Assembly (NCBI RefSeq): GCF_042237075.1
Contig: NZ_JBCGDC010000020.1
Location: 1-64,000, forward strand
Origin: Polymorphospora lycopeni
Lineage (GTDB): Bacteria; Actinomycetota; Actinomycetes; Mycobacteriales; Micromonosporaceae
Direction: 5' to 3'
Length of the DNA: 64,000 nucleotides
This document shows positions 34,266 through 42,566 of this stretch, one piece after another. The position numbers were made by a program, and so were the translations under genes. Each line of letters begins with the position of its first letter. Positions within the stretch are counted from its first letter, which is position 1. Below the pieces are notes generated by a model. That model saw nothing but the letters and a program-made list of their open reading frames with translations. It did not search any database and was not told the origin of the DNA.

Positions 34266-35192
34266 GTGACGGGTCCCGTTCTAGCTGTTGACGTGGGTGG
34301 CACGAAACTGGCCGCGGCGGTGGTCGAGCCGGACGGCACGATCGCCACCCGCGCGGTGGTACCGACCCCCGTCAGCCCCGACGCGCAGACCGTGGCCGCC
34401 GCCCTCGACGGGCTCGTACGCGAGGTCGCCGAGCGGGGGCCGAGCCGGCGGCTGGTCGGTCTCGGGGTCGGGTCGGCCGGGCCGCTCGACCCGCTGGCCG
34501 GCACGGTCAGCCCGGTCAACATCACGGCCTGGCGCGACTTCGGCATCCTCGACGCGTTGCGCGACGTGCTGCCCGGCCGGCCGGCGGTGCTGGCCGGCGA
34601 CGGGCACTGCATGGCGCTCGGCGAGCACTGGCGGGGCGGGTACGGCGACCGCTCGGTGCTGGGCATCGTGGTCTCGACCGGAGTCGGCGGCGGCCTGGTG
34701 ATCGGCGGCCGGGTGCATTCCGGCGGCACCGGCAACGCCGGGCACATCGGCCACATCGTGGTCGACCTGGGCGGGCCCGACTGCGCGTGCGGCGGCCGGG
34801 GCTGCGTGGAGGCGCTCTCCAGCGGGCCGGCGATCGCCCGGTGGGCGGTCGAGCAGGGCTGGTCGCCGGGAGACCGGCCGGCCGACGCCCGGGCCCTGGC
34901 CGACGCCGCCCGGGCCGGCGACCCGGTGGCGCGGCGTGCCTTCGACCGGGCGGCGCTCGCCCTGGCCGCCGGCATCGTCTCCGCCGCCGCGCTGATCGAC
35001 CTCGACGACGTGGTGATCGGTGGCGGCGTGTCCGGCGCCGGCGACGTGCTCTTCGACCCGCTGCGGGCGGCGGTCGCGGAGCTGGCCGGGCTGCCGTTCG
35101 TGACCCGGGTACGGATTCACCCGAGCACCCTCGGCGGCGACGCGGGGCTGCTCGGCGCGGCCGCACTGGCGATGGAGGCCGCCCGCGCCTGA
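34266..35192 (+). CDS. ROK-family sugar kinase
   Basis: This 308-residue protein belongs to the ROK family. An ATP-binding phosphate motif DVGGTK is at residues 9-14, and the zinc site appears as GHIVVDL followed by CACGGRGCVE (H-x-C-x-C-x-C pattern). It probably phosphorylates the hexose released by the mannosidase, or glucose. There is no HTH domain, so it is a kinase rather than a ROK repressor. GTG at 34266 lies 105 bp after the mannosidase and follows GGAGCGAGG. Confidence 0.9.
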   Translation: MTGPVLAVDVGGTKLAAAVVEPDGTIATRAVVPTPVSPDAQTVAAALDGLVREVAERGPSRRLVGLGVGSAGPLDPLAGTVSPVNITAWRDFGILDALRDVLPGRPAVLAGDGHCMALGEHWRGGYGDRSVLGIVVSTGVGGGLVIGGRVHSGGTGNAGHIGHIVVDLGGPDCACGGRGCVEALSSGPAIARWAVEQGWSPGDRPADARALADAARAGDPVARRAFDRAALALAAGIVSAAALIDLDDVVIGGGVSGAGDVLFDPLRAAVAELAGLPFVTRVRIHPSTLGGDAGLLGAAALAMEAARA

Positions 35193-35220
35193 CCCACGCC
35201 GCGCGGATCGCCCGCGCCGC

Positions 35221-35282
35221 GTGATCGTCTGCTGCTCCGCCGGCCTCGGACGGCGTGTCGTCCGGTCGGACAGCAGACGATC
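35221..35282. repeat. Dispersed palindromic element, family B, copy 2
   Basis: GATCGTCTGCTG (35223-35234) and CAGCAGACGATC (35271-35282) are perfect 12-bp arms. The centre contains CGGCGTGTCG, as in the copy at 1446-1512. It lies in the convergent space between the ROK kinase and ilvD, so it may terminate one or both. Confidence 0.8.
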
Positions 35283-35330
35283 GTCGGTGTCCCCGTGGCG
35301 GGCGACCGGGGGTGGGCCACCGGGTATGTC

Positions 35331-35392
35331 GCTGTCGCGCGCCACAGCGAATTCGCTGTCGATACGCCGATTTCGCTGTGGACCGCGACAGC
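35331..35392. repeat. Large imperfect palindrome, GCTGTCGCG arms
   Basis: Two 21-base arms, 35331-35351 and 35372-35392, start GCTGTCGCG and end CGCGACAGC; 19 of 21 positions pair. Nested inside is the direct repeat TTCGCTGT. It lies downstream of ilvD (minus strand) and ROK (plus strand). The rest of 35193-35504 contains no gene. Confidence 0.75.
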
Positions 35393-35474
35393 AGTACCCG
35401 CCGGGCGGCCGCACGATCACGGCGCTCCCGACCCGGTGGACGTCGTCCGGGCCGGGAGCGACGCTCCCGGCCCC

Positions 35475-35510
35475 GCGACGAAGGTGTTACTCGCGACGAA
35501 GGTGTTACTC
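35475..35510. repeat. 18-bp tandem duplication at the ilvD 3' end
   Basis: GCGACGAAGGTGTTACTC occurs exactly twice head to tail at 35475-35492 and 35493-35510. The second copy contains the ilvD stop codon and last codon. The duplicate lies beyond the stop and does not alter the protein. Confidence 0.85.
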
Positions 35511-37352
35511 GGGCACCCGGCGGTAGGCGCCGTCGCTGGCCGAGGTGGCCATCGAGGCGTACGCCCGCAGCGCGGCGGACACCGGGCGCTGCCGGTCGAC
35601 CGGCGTGTACGGCCGGTCCCGCTTGTCCTGGGCGATCCGGCGCGCGTCGAGCACCTCGTCCGGCACGTTCAGCCGCAGCGACCGGGCCGGGATGTCGATG
35701 ACGATCTCGTCACCGTCCTCGACCAGCGCGATCAGCCCACCGCCGGCCGCCTCCGGCGAGACGTGACCGATCGACAGGCCCGAGGTGCCACCGGAGAACC
35801 GGCCGTCGGTGATCAGCGCGCATGCCTTGCCGAGCCCGCGGCCCTTGAGGAACGAGGTCGGGTAGAGCATCTCCTGCATGCCCGGCCCGCCCTTCGGACC
35901 CTCGTAGCGGATCACCACGACGTCGCCCGGCCGCACCTCCTTGGCGAGGATGCCGCTGACCGCGTCGTCCTGGGACTCGAAGACTCGGGCCGGCCCGCTG
36001 AACCGCCACAGCTCCTCGTCGACGCCGGCGGTCTTGACCACGCAGCCGTCCGGGGCGAGGTTGCCGTGCAGGATGGCCAGCCCGCCGTCGGCGGTGTAGG
36101 CGTGGGCCCGGTCGCGGATGCAGCCGGCCTCGGCGTCGGTGTCCAGCCGGTTCCACCGGTTGGTGGTGGAGAACGGCTCGGTGGTGCGTACGCCGCCCGG
36201 CGCGGCGTGGAAGAGTTCGACGGCCTCCGGGCGGGCCTTGCCGCCGCGGATGTCCCAGTCGCCGAGCCAGGTGTCCAGGTCGGGGGAGTGCACGGCGCGT
36301 ACGTCGCGGTGCAGCAGCCCGGCCCGGTCGAGTTCGCCGAGGATGGCCGGGATGCCACCGGCCCGGTGCACGTCCTCCATGTGGTACTTCGGGCTGTTCG
36401 GGGCGACCTTGGCAAGGCACGGCACCCGGCGGGAGATCGCGTCGATGTCGGCGACGCCGAAGTCCAGTTCGGCTTCGCGGGCCGCGGCCAGCAGGTGCAG
36501 GACGGTGTTGGTCGAGCCGCCCATCGCCACGTCGAGCGCGACCGCGTTCTCGAACGCCGACCGGTTGGCCAGCGCGCGGGGCAGCACCGAGGCGTCGTCG
36601 TTTTCGTACCACTGCCGGGCGATCTCGACGATCAGGCCGCCGGCCCGGACGAACAGGTCCTTGCGGGCGGCGTGGGTGGCCAGCGTCGAGCCGTTCCCGG
36701 GCAGCGCCAGGCCGATCGCCTCGGTGAGGCAGTTCATCGAGTTGGCGGTGAACATGCCCGAGCAGGAGCCGCAGGTCGGGCAGGCCGACCGCTCGATGCT
36801 GTCGAGCTGTTCGGTGGTCACCGCGTCGTTGGACGAGGCGATCATGGCGTCGATCAGGTCGATCTTCTCGTGGACTATGCCCTCGATCGCCACCGTCTTG
36901 CCGGCCTCCATCGGGCCGCCGGAGACGAAGACCGTGGGGATGTTGAGCCGCAGCGCGGCCAGCAGCATCCCCGGTGTGATCTTGTCGCAGTTCGAGATGC
37001 AGACGAGCGCGTCGGCGCAGTGCGCGTTGACCATGTATTCGACGGCGTCGGCGATCAGTTCGCGGCTCGGCAGCGAGTAGAGCATTCCGCCGTGACCCAT
37101 CGCGATGCCGTCGTCGACGGCGATCGTGTTGAACTCGCGTCCCACCCCACCGGCCGCGGCGACCGCGTCGGCGACCAGCCCGCCGAGGTCCTTGAGGTGT
37201 ACGTGCCCGGGCACGAACTGGGTGAAGCTGTTGGCGATGGCGACGATCGGCTTGCCGAAGTCGTCGTCCGTCATGCCGGTCGCGCGCCACAGGGCGCGGG
37301 CTCCAGCCATCGTCCGCCCGTGGGTGGAGGTCTTGGACCGCAGGTCAGGCAT
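35505..37352 (-). CDS. ilvD: Dihydroxy-acid dehydratase
   Basis: IlvD dehydrates 2,3-dihydroxy-isovalerate and -methylvalerate in valine, leucine and isoleucine synthesis. The 615-residue protein has the Fe-S-binding cysteines in VCISNCDKITPG (C122) and CPTCGSCSGMFT, and the GGSTNTVLH and GRFSGG segments typical of the family. ATG at 37352 was chosen because the upstream extension to 37478 lacks homology and a GGGGG lies just before the ATG. It lies divergent from a GGDEF-EAL gene and separately from ilvBNC, which follows at about 40 kb. Confidence 0.97.
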   Translation of the reverse strand: MPDLRSKTSTHGRTMAGARALWRATGMTDDDFGKPIVAIANSFTQFVPGHVHLKDLGGLVADAVAAAGGVGREFNTIAVDDGIAMGHGGMLYSLPSRELIADAVEYMVNAHCADALVCISNCDKITPGMLLAALRLNIPTVFVSGGPMEAGKTVAIEGIVHEKIDLIDAMIASSNDAVTTEQLDSIERSACPTCGSCSGMFTANSMNCLTEAIGLALPGNGSTLATHAARKDLFVRAGGLIVEIARQWYENDDASVLPRALANRSAFENAVALDVAMGGSTNTVLHLLAAAREAELDFGVADIDAISRRVPCLAKVAPNSPKYHMEDVHRAGGIPAILGELDRAGLLHRDVRAVHSPDLDTWLGDWDIRGGKARPEAVELFHAAPGGVRTTEPFSTTNRWNRLDTDAEAGCIRDRAHAYTADGGLAILHGNLAPDGCVVKTAGVDEELWRFSGPARVFESQDDAVSGILAKEVRPGDVVVIRYEGPKGGPGMQEMLYPTSFLKGRGLGKACALITDGRFSGGTSGLSIGHVSPEAAGGGLIALVEDGDEIVIDIPARSLRLNVPDEVLDARRIAQDKRDRPYTPVDRQRPVSAALRAYASMATSASDGAYRRVPE

Positions 37353-37507
37353 GCCCCCCAGTGTTGCACCGCGACCCGTCCACCGGCCGCCGCGCCGTAC
37401 GGCGGGTCCACCACTCGGGAAAAGGTGTGGTGTCCGCCATAGCCGCCGGACCCGCTGTCGCACACCCCGTCCCCCCACGCCAGGTCGCCATCCGGCAGAG
37501 TTGATGT

Positions 37508-39910
37508 GTGCACTTCCCCTCGGGTGTCGAGATCGCCGCCGTGGCCGGTGGGTTCACCGCCGTGATCGGCACGGTGATGCTGGTCTGGTCAGCCCGCCGG
37601 CACTCCGGCGCGAGCCGGCGCGCCCGCCTGGTGCTCGCCGCCGGGGCCGGGGTGGCCGCCGCCAGCCTGGTCGTCGGTCTCGTCGGCCTGGTCGCGATGG
37701 TTCCGGACTGGTCGGCATACCGGGAGCAGCGGGTCACCCTGGCCGGTGTCGTGTCGATCGGGGTCGTGCTCAGCGGGGTCCTGTTCAGTGTCGGGCTGCT
37801 GCGGATGCCCGGCCTCGCCGGTGACACCCGCACGGTGGCCCGCCACCTGCTCGACGCGGTGGTCGTCGGGGCCGCGCTGTGGTTCGTCGGCTGGGTGCTG
37901 CTGTCCGAGCCGACCCGCATCCTGGGCGCGGCGACCCCGACCACCTGCACGGCGATCCTGCTGGCCAGCGTGGCGGTCGCGATCGTGGTCGGGGTGGCCG
38001 TGGTCGCCGTGCTGCGCACCGCCCGGCCGCGCCGTGGGCTGATCCTGACCGGTGCCGGCATCGTCACCACCGCCGTCGGCGGGCTCGGCGTGGCCACCGG
38101 CGTCTGCCAGCCGGGCACGGCGATGGTGCTGGCGAGCACCGTGGCGGTGCCGGTCGGCGTGCTCGTCCTCGTCTGGGCGGTCCGGTTCCCCGACACCCCC
38201 GGCGAGCCGCACGGCGACGTGATCCGCCGGGGCACCGCCTACGCCTTCCTGCCGATGCTCGGCATGGCCGCCTCGGCGGTCTACCACCTGCTGCTCGAGG
38301 GCCGGTTCACCGCGCCGGGGATCGCCGCCGGCATCGCGGAGGGGTTCGCGCTGGTCGCCCGGCAGTACGTCGCGCTGCTCGACGTGCGGGCGTACGCGCA
38401 CCGGCTGGCCGAGAGCGAGGCGCACTACCGGGACCTGGCGCACACCGACGCGCTGACCGGGCTGGCCAACCGGCGCGGACTGCTGGAGGAACTGCGCCGG
38501 GTGCACCAACGTGACGTACCGGTGGTCCTGCTGGCCCTGGACCTCGACGGCTTCAAGTACGTCAACGACATGCGCGGCCACGACGTCGGCGACGCGGTGC
38601 TCGGCGACGTCGGCGCCCGGCTGCGGCAGAACCTGCGGCCGGGCGACCTCGCCGCCCGGCTGGGCGGTGACGAGTTCGCCGTGCTGATGCGCACCGGGCC
38701 GGCCGAGGCGCAGCGGGCGGCGGACCGGCTGCTGGGGGTGCTGTGCCGGCCGTACGAGCAGGGCGACGGCATCGTCTTCCTGTCGGTCAGCATCGGTATC
38801 GCCCGGCGCACCGGCGGGTCGGACGTGCCCACCCTGCTGCGCAACGCCGACCTGGCACTGCGCTACGCGAAGCAGCGCGGCAAGAACCGGGTCGAGCAGT
38901 ACGACATCGCCTACGACCAGTTGCTGCGCCGGCGGACGACCCTGGAGCACGAACTGCGCGGTGCGGTCGAGCGCGGCGAGCTGCACCTGGTGTTCCAGCC
39001 GGTGGCGGAGATCCCGGCGGTCCGGCCGGTCGGCGCCGAGGCCCTGCTGCGCTGGACCCACCCGCGGCTGGGCAAGGTACGCCCCGACGAGTTCATCCCG
39101 CTCGCCGAGGAGTGCGGGATGATCGCCACGCTCGGGTCGTGGGTGCTGCACCAGGCGTGCCACCAGCTCGCCCTGTGGCGGGCGGCCGGCCACGACGTGT
39201 GGGTGTCGGTCAACGTGTCGCCGCGCGAGCTGCACGCCCCGGAATACGTCGAGCAGGTGGCCGAGGCGCTGCGCGCCCACCGGGTGCCGTCGCAGCGGCT
39301 GGTGCTGGAGGTGACCGAGCACACCGTGGCCACCGACCTCGACGAGTTGATCAAGCGGTTGCGGGCGCTGCGGGCCATCGGCGTACGGATCGCGCTGGAC
39401 GACTTCGGCGCCGGTTACTCGTCGCTCGGCCAGCTCCGGCACCTGCCGATCGACATCCTGAAGATCGACCACAGCCTGGTGGCCGAGCAGAAGTCGCCGG
39501 TGGACGGCCGGCCCGACCGGGTCTTCGCCCCGTACGTCGACGTCGTGATGCGCCTGGGGCACCAGCTCGGCCTGCAGGTGATCGCCGAGGGGGTGACCAA
39601 CCAGACCGAGATGGCGGCCGTGGTCGAGGCGGGCTGCCGCTTCGGGCAGGGGCAGCTCTTCGGCTGGGGGGTTCCCGCCGAGCACCTGGAGGCGCTGCTG
39701 GAGTCGGCGACGTCGCCGGGCGCGCGGGCGGTGCCGGCCGTTCCCCGGCAGATCGGCGGGCGGGCCGACGGGGGCGTGGGCGCGCCGGTGAACCGTACGC
39801 CGGACGCGGACCCGGCGCAGTCGTCGCACGAGGTTGACCAGCGGAATCCGACACGCGGTGACCAGGATGTGAGATCAGTTGACTCAGCGCGTGAGATGCG
39901 TCAGGCTTAG
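37508..39910 (+). CDS. Membrane GGDEF-EAL protein (copy 3)
   Basis: The 800-residue protein starts with a membrane region of roughly seven or more helices (residues 1-290). A GGDEF domain follows with LTGLANRRG, an RPGD inhibitory site and intact GGDEF near residue 386. The EAL domain has EALLRW near 511 and DDFGAGYSS further on. Both catalytic sites look complete. The C-terminal ~60 residues are a low-complexity polar tail. The start is GTG at 37508 with a weak ribosome site. Its stop lies only 4 bp before the ilvB leader peptide, so the ilv promoter sits inside its 3' end. Confidence 0.92.
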   Translation: MHFPSGVEIAAVAGGFTAVIGTVMLVWSARRHSGASRRARLVLAAGAGVAAASLVVGLVGLVAMVPDWSAYREQRVTLAGVVSIGVVLSGVLFSVGLLRMPGLAGDTRTVARHLLDAVVVGAALWFVGWVLLSEPTRILGAATPTTCTAILLASVAVAIVVGVAVVAVLRTARPRRGLILTGAGIVTTAVGGLGVATGVCQPGTAMVLASTVAVPVGVLVLVWAVRFPDTPGEPHGDVIRRGTAYAFLPMLGMAASAVYHLLLEGRFTAPGIAAGIAEGFALVARQYVALLDVRAYAHRLAESEAHYRDLAHTDALTGLANRRGLLEELRRVHQRDVPVVLLALDLDGFKYVNDMRGHDVGDAVLGDVGARLRQNLRPGDLAARLGGDEFAVLMRTGPAEAQRAADRLLGVLCRPYEQGDGIVFLSVSIGIARRTGGSDVPTLLRNADLALRYAKQRGKNRVEQYDIAYDQLLRRRTTLEHELRGAVERGELHLVFQPVAEIPAVRPVGAEALLRWTHPRLGKVRPDEFIPLAEECGMIATLGSWVLHQACHQLALWRAAGHDVWVSVNVSPRELHAPEYVEQVAEALRAHRVPSQRLVLEVTEHTVATDLDELIKRLRALRAIGVRIALDDFGAGYSSLGQLRHLPIDILKIDHSLVAEQKSPVDGRPDRVFAPYVDVVMRLGHQLGLQVIAEGVTNQTEMAAVVEAGCRFGQGQLFGWGVPAEHLEALLESATSPGARAVPAVPRQIGGRADGGVGAPVNRTPDADPAQSSHEVDQRNPTRGDQDVRSVDSAREMRQA
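39879..39907 (+). promoter_or_regulatory. Candidate ilvBNC promoter
   Basis: TTGACT (39879-39884) and CAGGCT (39902-39907) are spaced by 17 bases, with A and T at the key -10 positions but a poor first base. A start 7 bp downstream would coincide with the leader-peptide ATG at 39915, giving a leaderless transcript. The whole promoter would lie within the preceding coding sequence. Confidence 0.45.
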
Positions 39911-39914
39911 CCCC

Positions 39915-39950
39915 ATGTCGCCGACCAGGTCGTTTCGAGTACTTATCTGA
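39915..39950 (+). CDS. ilvB leader peptide (MSPTRSFRVLI)
   Basis: This 11-residue reading frame ends with consecutive Val (GTA), Leu (CTT) and Ile (ATC) codons and a TGA stop. That is the three branched-chain amino acids whose biosynthesis is encoded immediately downstream. The stop codon's last base begins the left arm of the following hairpin, so a ribosome stalled at the V-L-I codons would disrupt that hairpin. CTT and GTA are rare codons in this high-GC genome, which suits a stalling role. Branched-chain leader peptides before ilvB are established in actinobacteria; this sequence is inferred. Confidence 0.85.
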   Translation: MSPTRSFRVLI

Positions 39951-39978
39951 GCGCACTCTCATCGTTCGAGAGTGCGCT
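39950..39978 (+). promoter_or_regulatory. ilvB attenuator hairpin 1
   Basis: AGCGCACTCTC (39950-39960) and GAGAGTGCGCT (39968-39978) are perfect 11-bp arms around a seven-base loop. The left arm overlaps the leader-peptide stop. It can form only when the ribosome has left, which would favour the terminator that follows; the alternative structure is not obvious by eye. Confidence 0.8.
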
Positions 39979-40010
39979 GGCCCCGTGCATCTGCACGTGG
40001 GCCGTTTTTA
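39979..40010 (+). terminator. ilvB attenuator terminator
   Basis: GGCCCCGTGCA (39979-39989) pairs with TGCACGTGGGCC (39992-40003) with one bulged T, followed by GTTTTTA. This is a factor-independent terminator 115 bp upstream of the ilvB start codon, expected to cut off transcription when branched-chain charged tRNA is plentiful. Confidence 0.85.
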
Positions 40011-40124
40011 TTGGCCAGCCACCCGTCGCCCGTCCGGGCGCGGGTCCGCCCGCGCGGGCACCGGTCCGCGCCGAACCCGCATCACGCGTAGAGCGTGCCG
40101 CACCGACCGAAGGCCAGAATTGCG

Positions 40125-41981
40125 ATGACTAGACCAACGCCAGAGACGCTCGCCAACCGCGTCCACGCGACGCCCAGCCCGGCCACCCTCGCCACCGGGT
40201 CCGGCTCGGCGGCCGTGCCCGTACCGCCGCCCGGCCCGGCCCAGGTCTCCGGTGCGGGTTCGCTCGTCAGGTCGCTGGAGGCGCTCGGCGTCGAGGTCGC
40301 GTTCGGCATTCCGGGCGGCGCCATCCTGCCGGCGTACGACCCGCTCTACGACTCGACGGTGCGGCACATCCTGGTCCGGCACGAGCAGGGGGCCGGCCAT
40401 GCCGCGACCGGCTACGCGCAGGCCACCGGCAGGGTCGGGGTCTGTATCGCCACCTCCGGTCCGGGCGCGACCAACCTGGTGACGCCGATCGCCGACGCCT
40501 ACATGGACTCGGTGCCGGTGGTGGCGATCACCGGTCAGGTCGCCCGTCCGGCGATCGGCACGGACGCCTTCCAGGAGGCCGACATCCAGGGCATCACCCT
40601 GCCGATCACCAAGCACAACTACCTGGTGCAGACGCCGGAGGAGATCCCGCGCATCCTGGCCGAGGCGTTCCACCTGGCCTCCACCGGCCGGCCGGGCCCG
40701 GTCCTGGTCGACATCCCCAAGGACGTGCTGCAGGCGCAGACGACGTTCTCCTGGCCGCCCACCCTGGAGCTGCCCGGCTACCGGCCGACCCTGCACCCGC
40801 ACGGCAAGCAGATCCGCGAGGCGGCCCGGCTGATGAACGCCGCCCGCCGTCCGGTGCTGTACGTCGGCGGCGGCGTGCTCAAGGCCGAGGCGACCGAGGG
40901 GCTGCGCAAGCTGGCCGAGCTGACCGGTATCCCGGTGATCACCACGCTGATGGCCCGGGGCGCCTTCCCCGACTCGCACCGGCAGCACCTGGGCATGCCC
41001 GGGATGCACGGGACCGTCGCGGCCGTCTACGCGCTGCAGAAGGCCGACCTGATCGTGGCGCTCGGCGCGCGGTTCGACGACCGGGTGACCGGCAACCTGG
41101 ACTCGTTCGCCCCGGGCGCGGCGATCGTGCACGCCGACATCGACCCGGCCGAGATCGGCAAGAACCGGGCCGCCGACGTGCCGATCGTCGGTGACGCCCG
41201 GCACGTGATCGACGAGCTGATCGCGGCGGCGACCGTCGAGCAGAGCGGCGGCCGGACCGGTGACCGCACCGAGTGGTGGGCGCAGCTCGACGACCTGCGC
41301 GACCGCTACCCGCTGGGCTACGACGAGCCGGCCGACGGCACGCTGGCCCCGCAGTACGTCATCCAGCGGATCGGCGCCATCGCCGGCCCCGACGCGGTCT
41401 ACGCCGCGGGTGTCGGCCAGCATCAGATGTGGGCGTCCCAGTTCATCTCGTACGAGAAGCCGCGGACCTGGCTCAACTCCGGCGGTGCCGGCACGATGGG
41501 CTACGCGGTGCCGGCCGCGATGGGCGCGAAGGTCGGTATGCCGGACACCACCGTGTGGGCGATCGACGGCGACGGCTGCTTCCAGATGACCAACCAGGAG
41601 CTGGCGACCTGTGCCCTGGAGGGCATCCCGATCAAGGTCGCCGTGATCAACAACGGCAACCTGGGCATGGTCCGCCAGTGGCAGACGCTGTTCTACAACG
41701 AGCGCTACTCCAACACCGACCTGGGCACCCACAAGCACCGCATCCCCGACTTCGTCAAGCTCGCCGAGGCGCTCGGGTGTGTCGGGCTACGCTGCGAGAA
41801 CGCCGCCGACGTGGACAAGACGATCGAGGCGGCGATGGCCATCAACGACGCCCCCGTGGTGATCGATTTCGTGGTCGGCAAGGACGCCATGGTGTGGCCG
41901 ATGGTCGCCGCCGGCACCAGCAACGACGAGATCATGTTCGCCCGTGGGGTTCGCCCCACGTTCGACGAAGACGACCTGTGA
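40125..41981 (+). CDS. ilvB: Acetolactate synthase large subunit
   Basis: IlvB is the catalytic thiamine-diphosphate subunit that makes acetolactate or acetohydroxybutyrate, the first common step of branched-chain synthesis. The 618-residue product has the TPP-binding ends: FGIPGGAILP and SGPGATN near the N-terminus, and GDGCFQMTNQELATC with NNGNLGMVRQWQ at the C-terminus. ATG at 40125 follows GAAGG; a GTG at 40095 is in frame but lacks a site. It starts a three-gene operon with ilvN and ilvC and is controlled by an upstream attenuator. Confidence 0.97.
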   Translation: MTRPTPETLANRVHATPSPATLATGSGSAAVPVPPPGPAQVSGAGSLVRSLEALGVEVAFGIPGGAILPAYDPLYDSTVRHILVRHEQGAGHAATGYAQATGRVGVCIATSGPGATNLVTPIADAYMDSVPVVAITGQVARPAIGTDAFQEADIQGITLPITKHNYLVQTPEEIPRILAEAFHLASTGRPGPVLVDIPKDVLQAQTTFSWPPTLELPGYRPTLHPHGKQIREAARLMNAARRPVLYVGGGVLKAEATEGLRKLAELTGIPVITTLMARGAFPDSHRQHLGMPGMHGTVAAVYALQKADLIVALGARFDDRVTGNLDSFAPGAAIVHADIDPAEIGKNRAADVPIVGDARHVIDELIAAATVEQSGGRTGDRTEWWAQLDDLRDRYPLGYDEPADGTLAPQYVIQRIGAIAGPDAVYAAGVGQHQMWASQFISYEKPRTWLNSGGAGTMGYAVPAAMGAKVGMPDTTVWAIDGDGCFQMTNQELATCALEGIPIKVAVINNGNLGMVRQWQTLFYNERYSNTDLGTHKHRIPDFVKLAEALGCVGLRCENAADVDKTIEAAMAINDAPVVIDFVVGKDAMVWPMVAAGTSNDEIMFARGVRPTFDEDDL

Positions 41982-42009
41982 CCGCGCCGGCGGAGTTCGA
42001 GGAGAAGGC

Positions 42010-42525
42010 ATGAGCAAGCACACGCTGTCGGTGCTGGTGGAGAACAAGCCCGGCGTCCTGGCCCGGGTGGCCGGCCTCTACTCCCGGCGCGGGTTCAACA
42101 TCGACTCGCTGGCGGTCGGGGAGACCGAGCACCCGGAGGTCTCCCGGATCACGATCGTCGTCAACGCCGACGAGTCCCCGCTGGAGCAGGTGACCAAGCA
42201 GCTCAACAAGCTGGTCAACGTTCTGAAGATCGTCGAGTTGGACCCGGGGGCCGCGGTCGCCCGCGAGCTGCTGCTGGTCAAGGTCCGGGCGGACCGGGCG
42301 GCGCGGGCGCAGGTGCTGGAGACGGTCGCGCTCTTCCGGGCGCGGGTCGTCGACGTCGCCCCGGACACGCTCACCATCGAGGCGACCGGCACGCCCGACA
42401 AGCTCGACGCGCTGCTGCGCGACCTCGAACCGTTCGGAATCAAGGAAATGGTGCAGTCCGGCCTCGTGGCGATCGGGCGCGGCTCGCGCTCGATCACCAC
42501 CGGCCCGGCGCTGCGTGCCGCTTAG
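42010..42525 (+). CDS. ilvN: Acetolactate synthase small (regulatory) subunit
   Basis: The 171-residue protein carries the ACT domain (residues 4-80: HTLSVLVENKPGVLARVAGLYSRRGFNI) that binds valine for feedback inhibition, and a C-terminal ALS_ss_C domain. ATG at 42010 follows GAGGAGAAGG; the longer frame from 41944 runs inside ilvB. Spacing to ilvB is 28 bp and to ilvC 41 bp. Confidence 0.97.
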   Translation: MSKHTLSVLVENKPGVLARVAGLYSRRGFNIDSLAVGETEHPEVSRITIVVNADESPLEQVTKQLNKLVNVLKIVELDPGAAVARELLLVKVRADRAARAQVLETVALFRARVVDVAPDTLTIEATGTPDKLDALLRDLEPFGIKEMVQSGLVAIGRGSRSITTGPALRAA

Positions 42526-42566
42526 TGACGGCGGGTCGCAGGGGCCCGTCGCAGGAAAGGGAAGTC

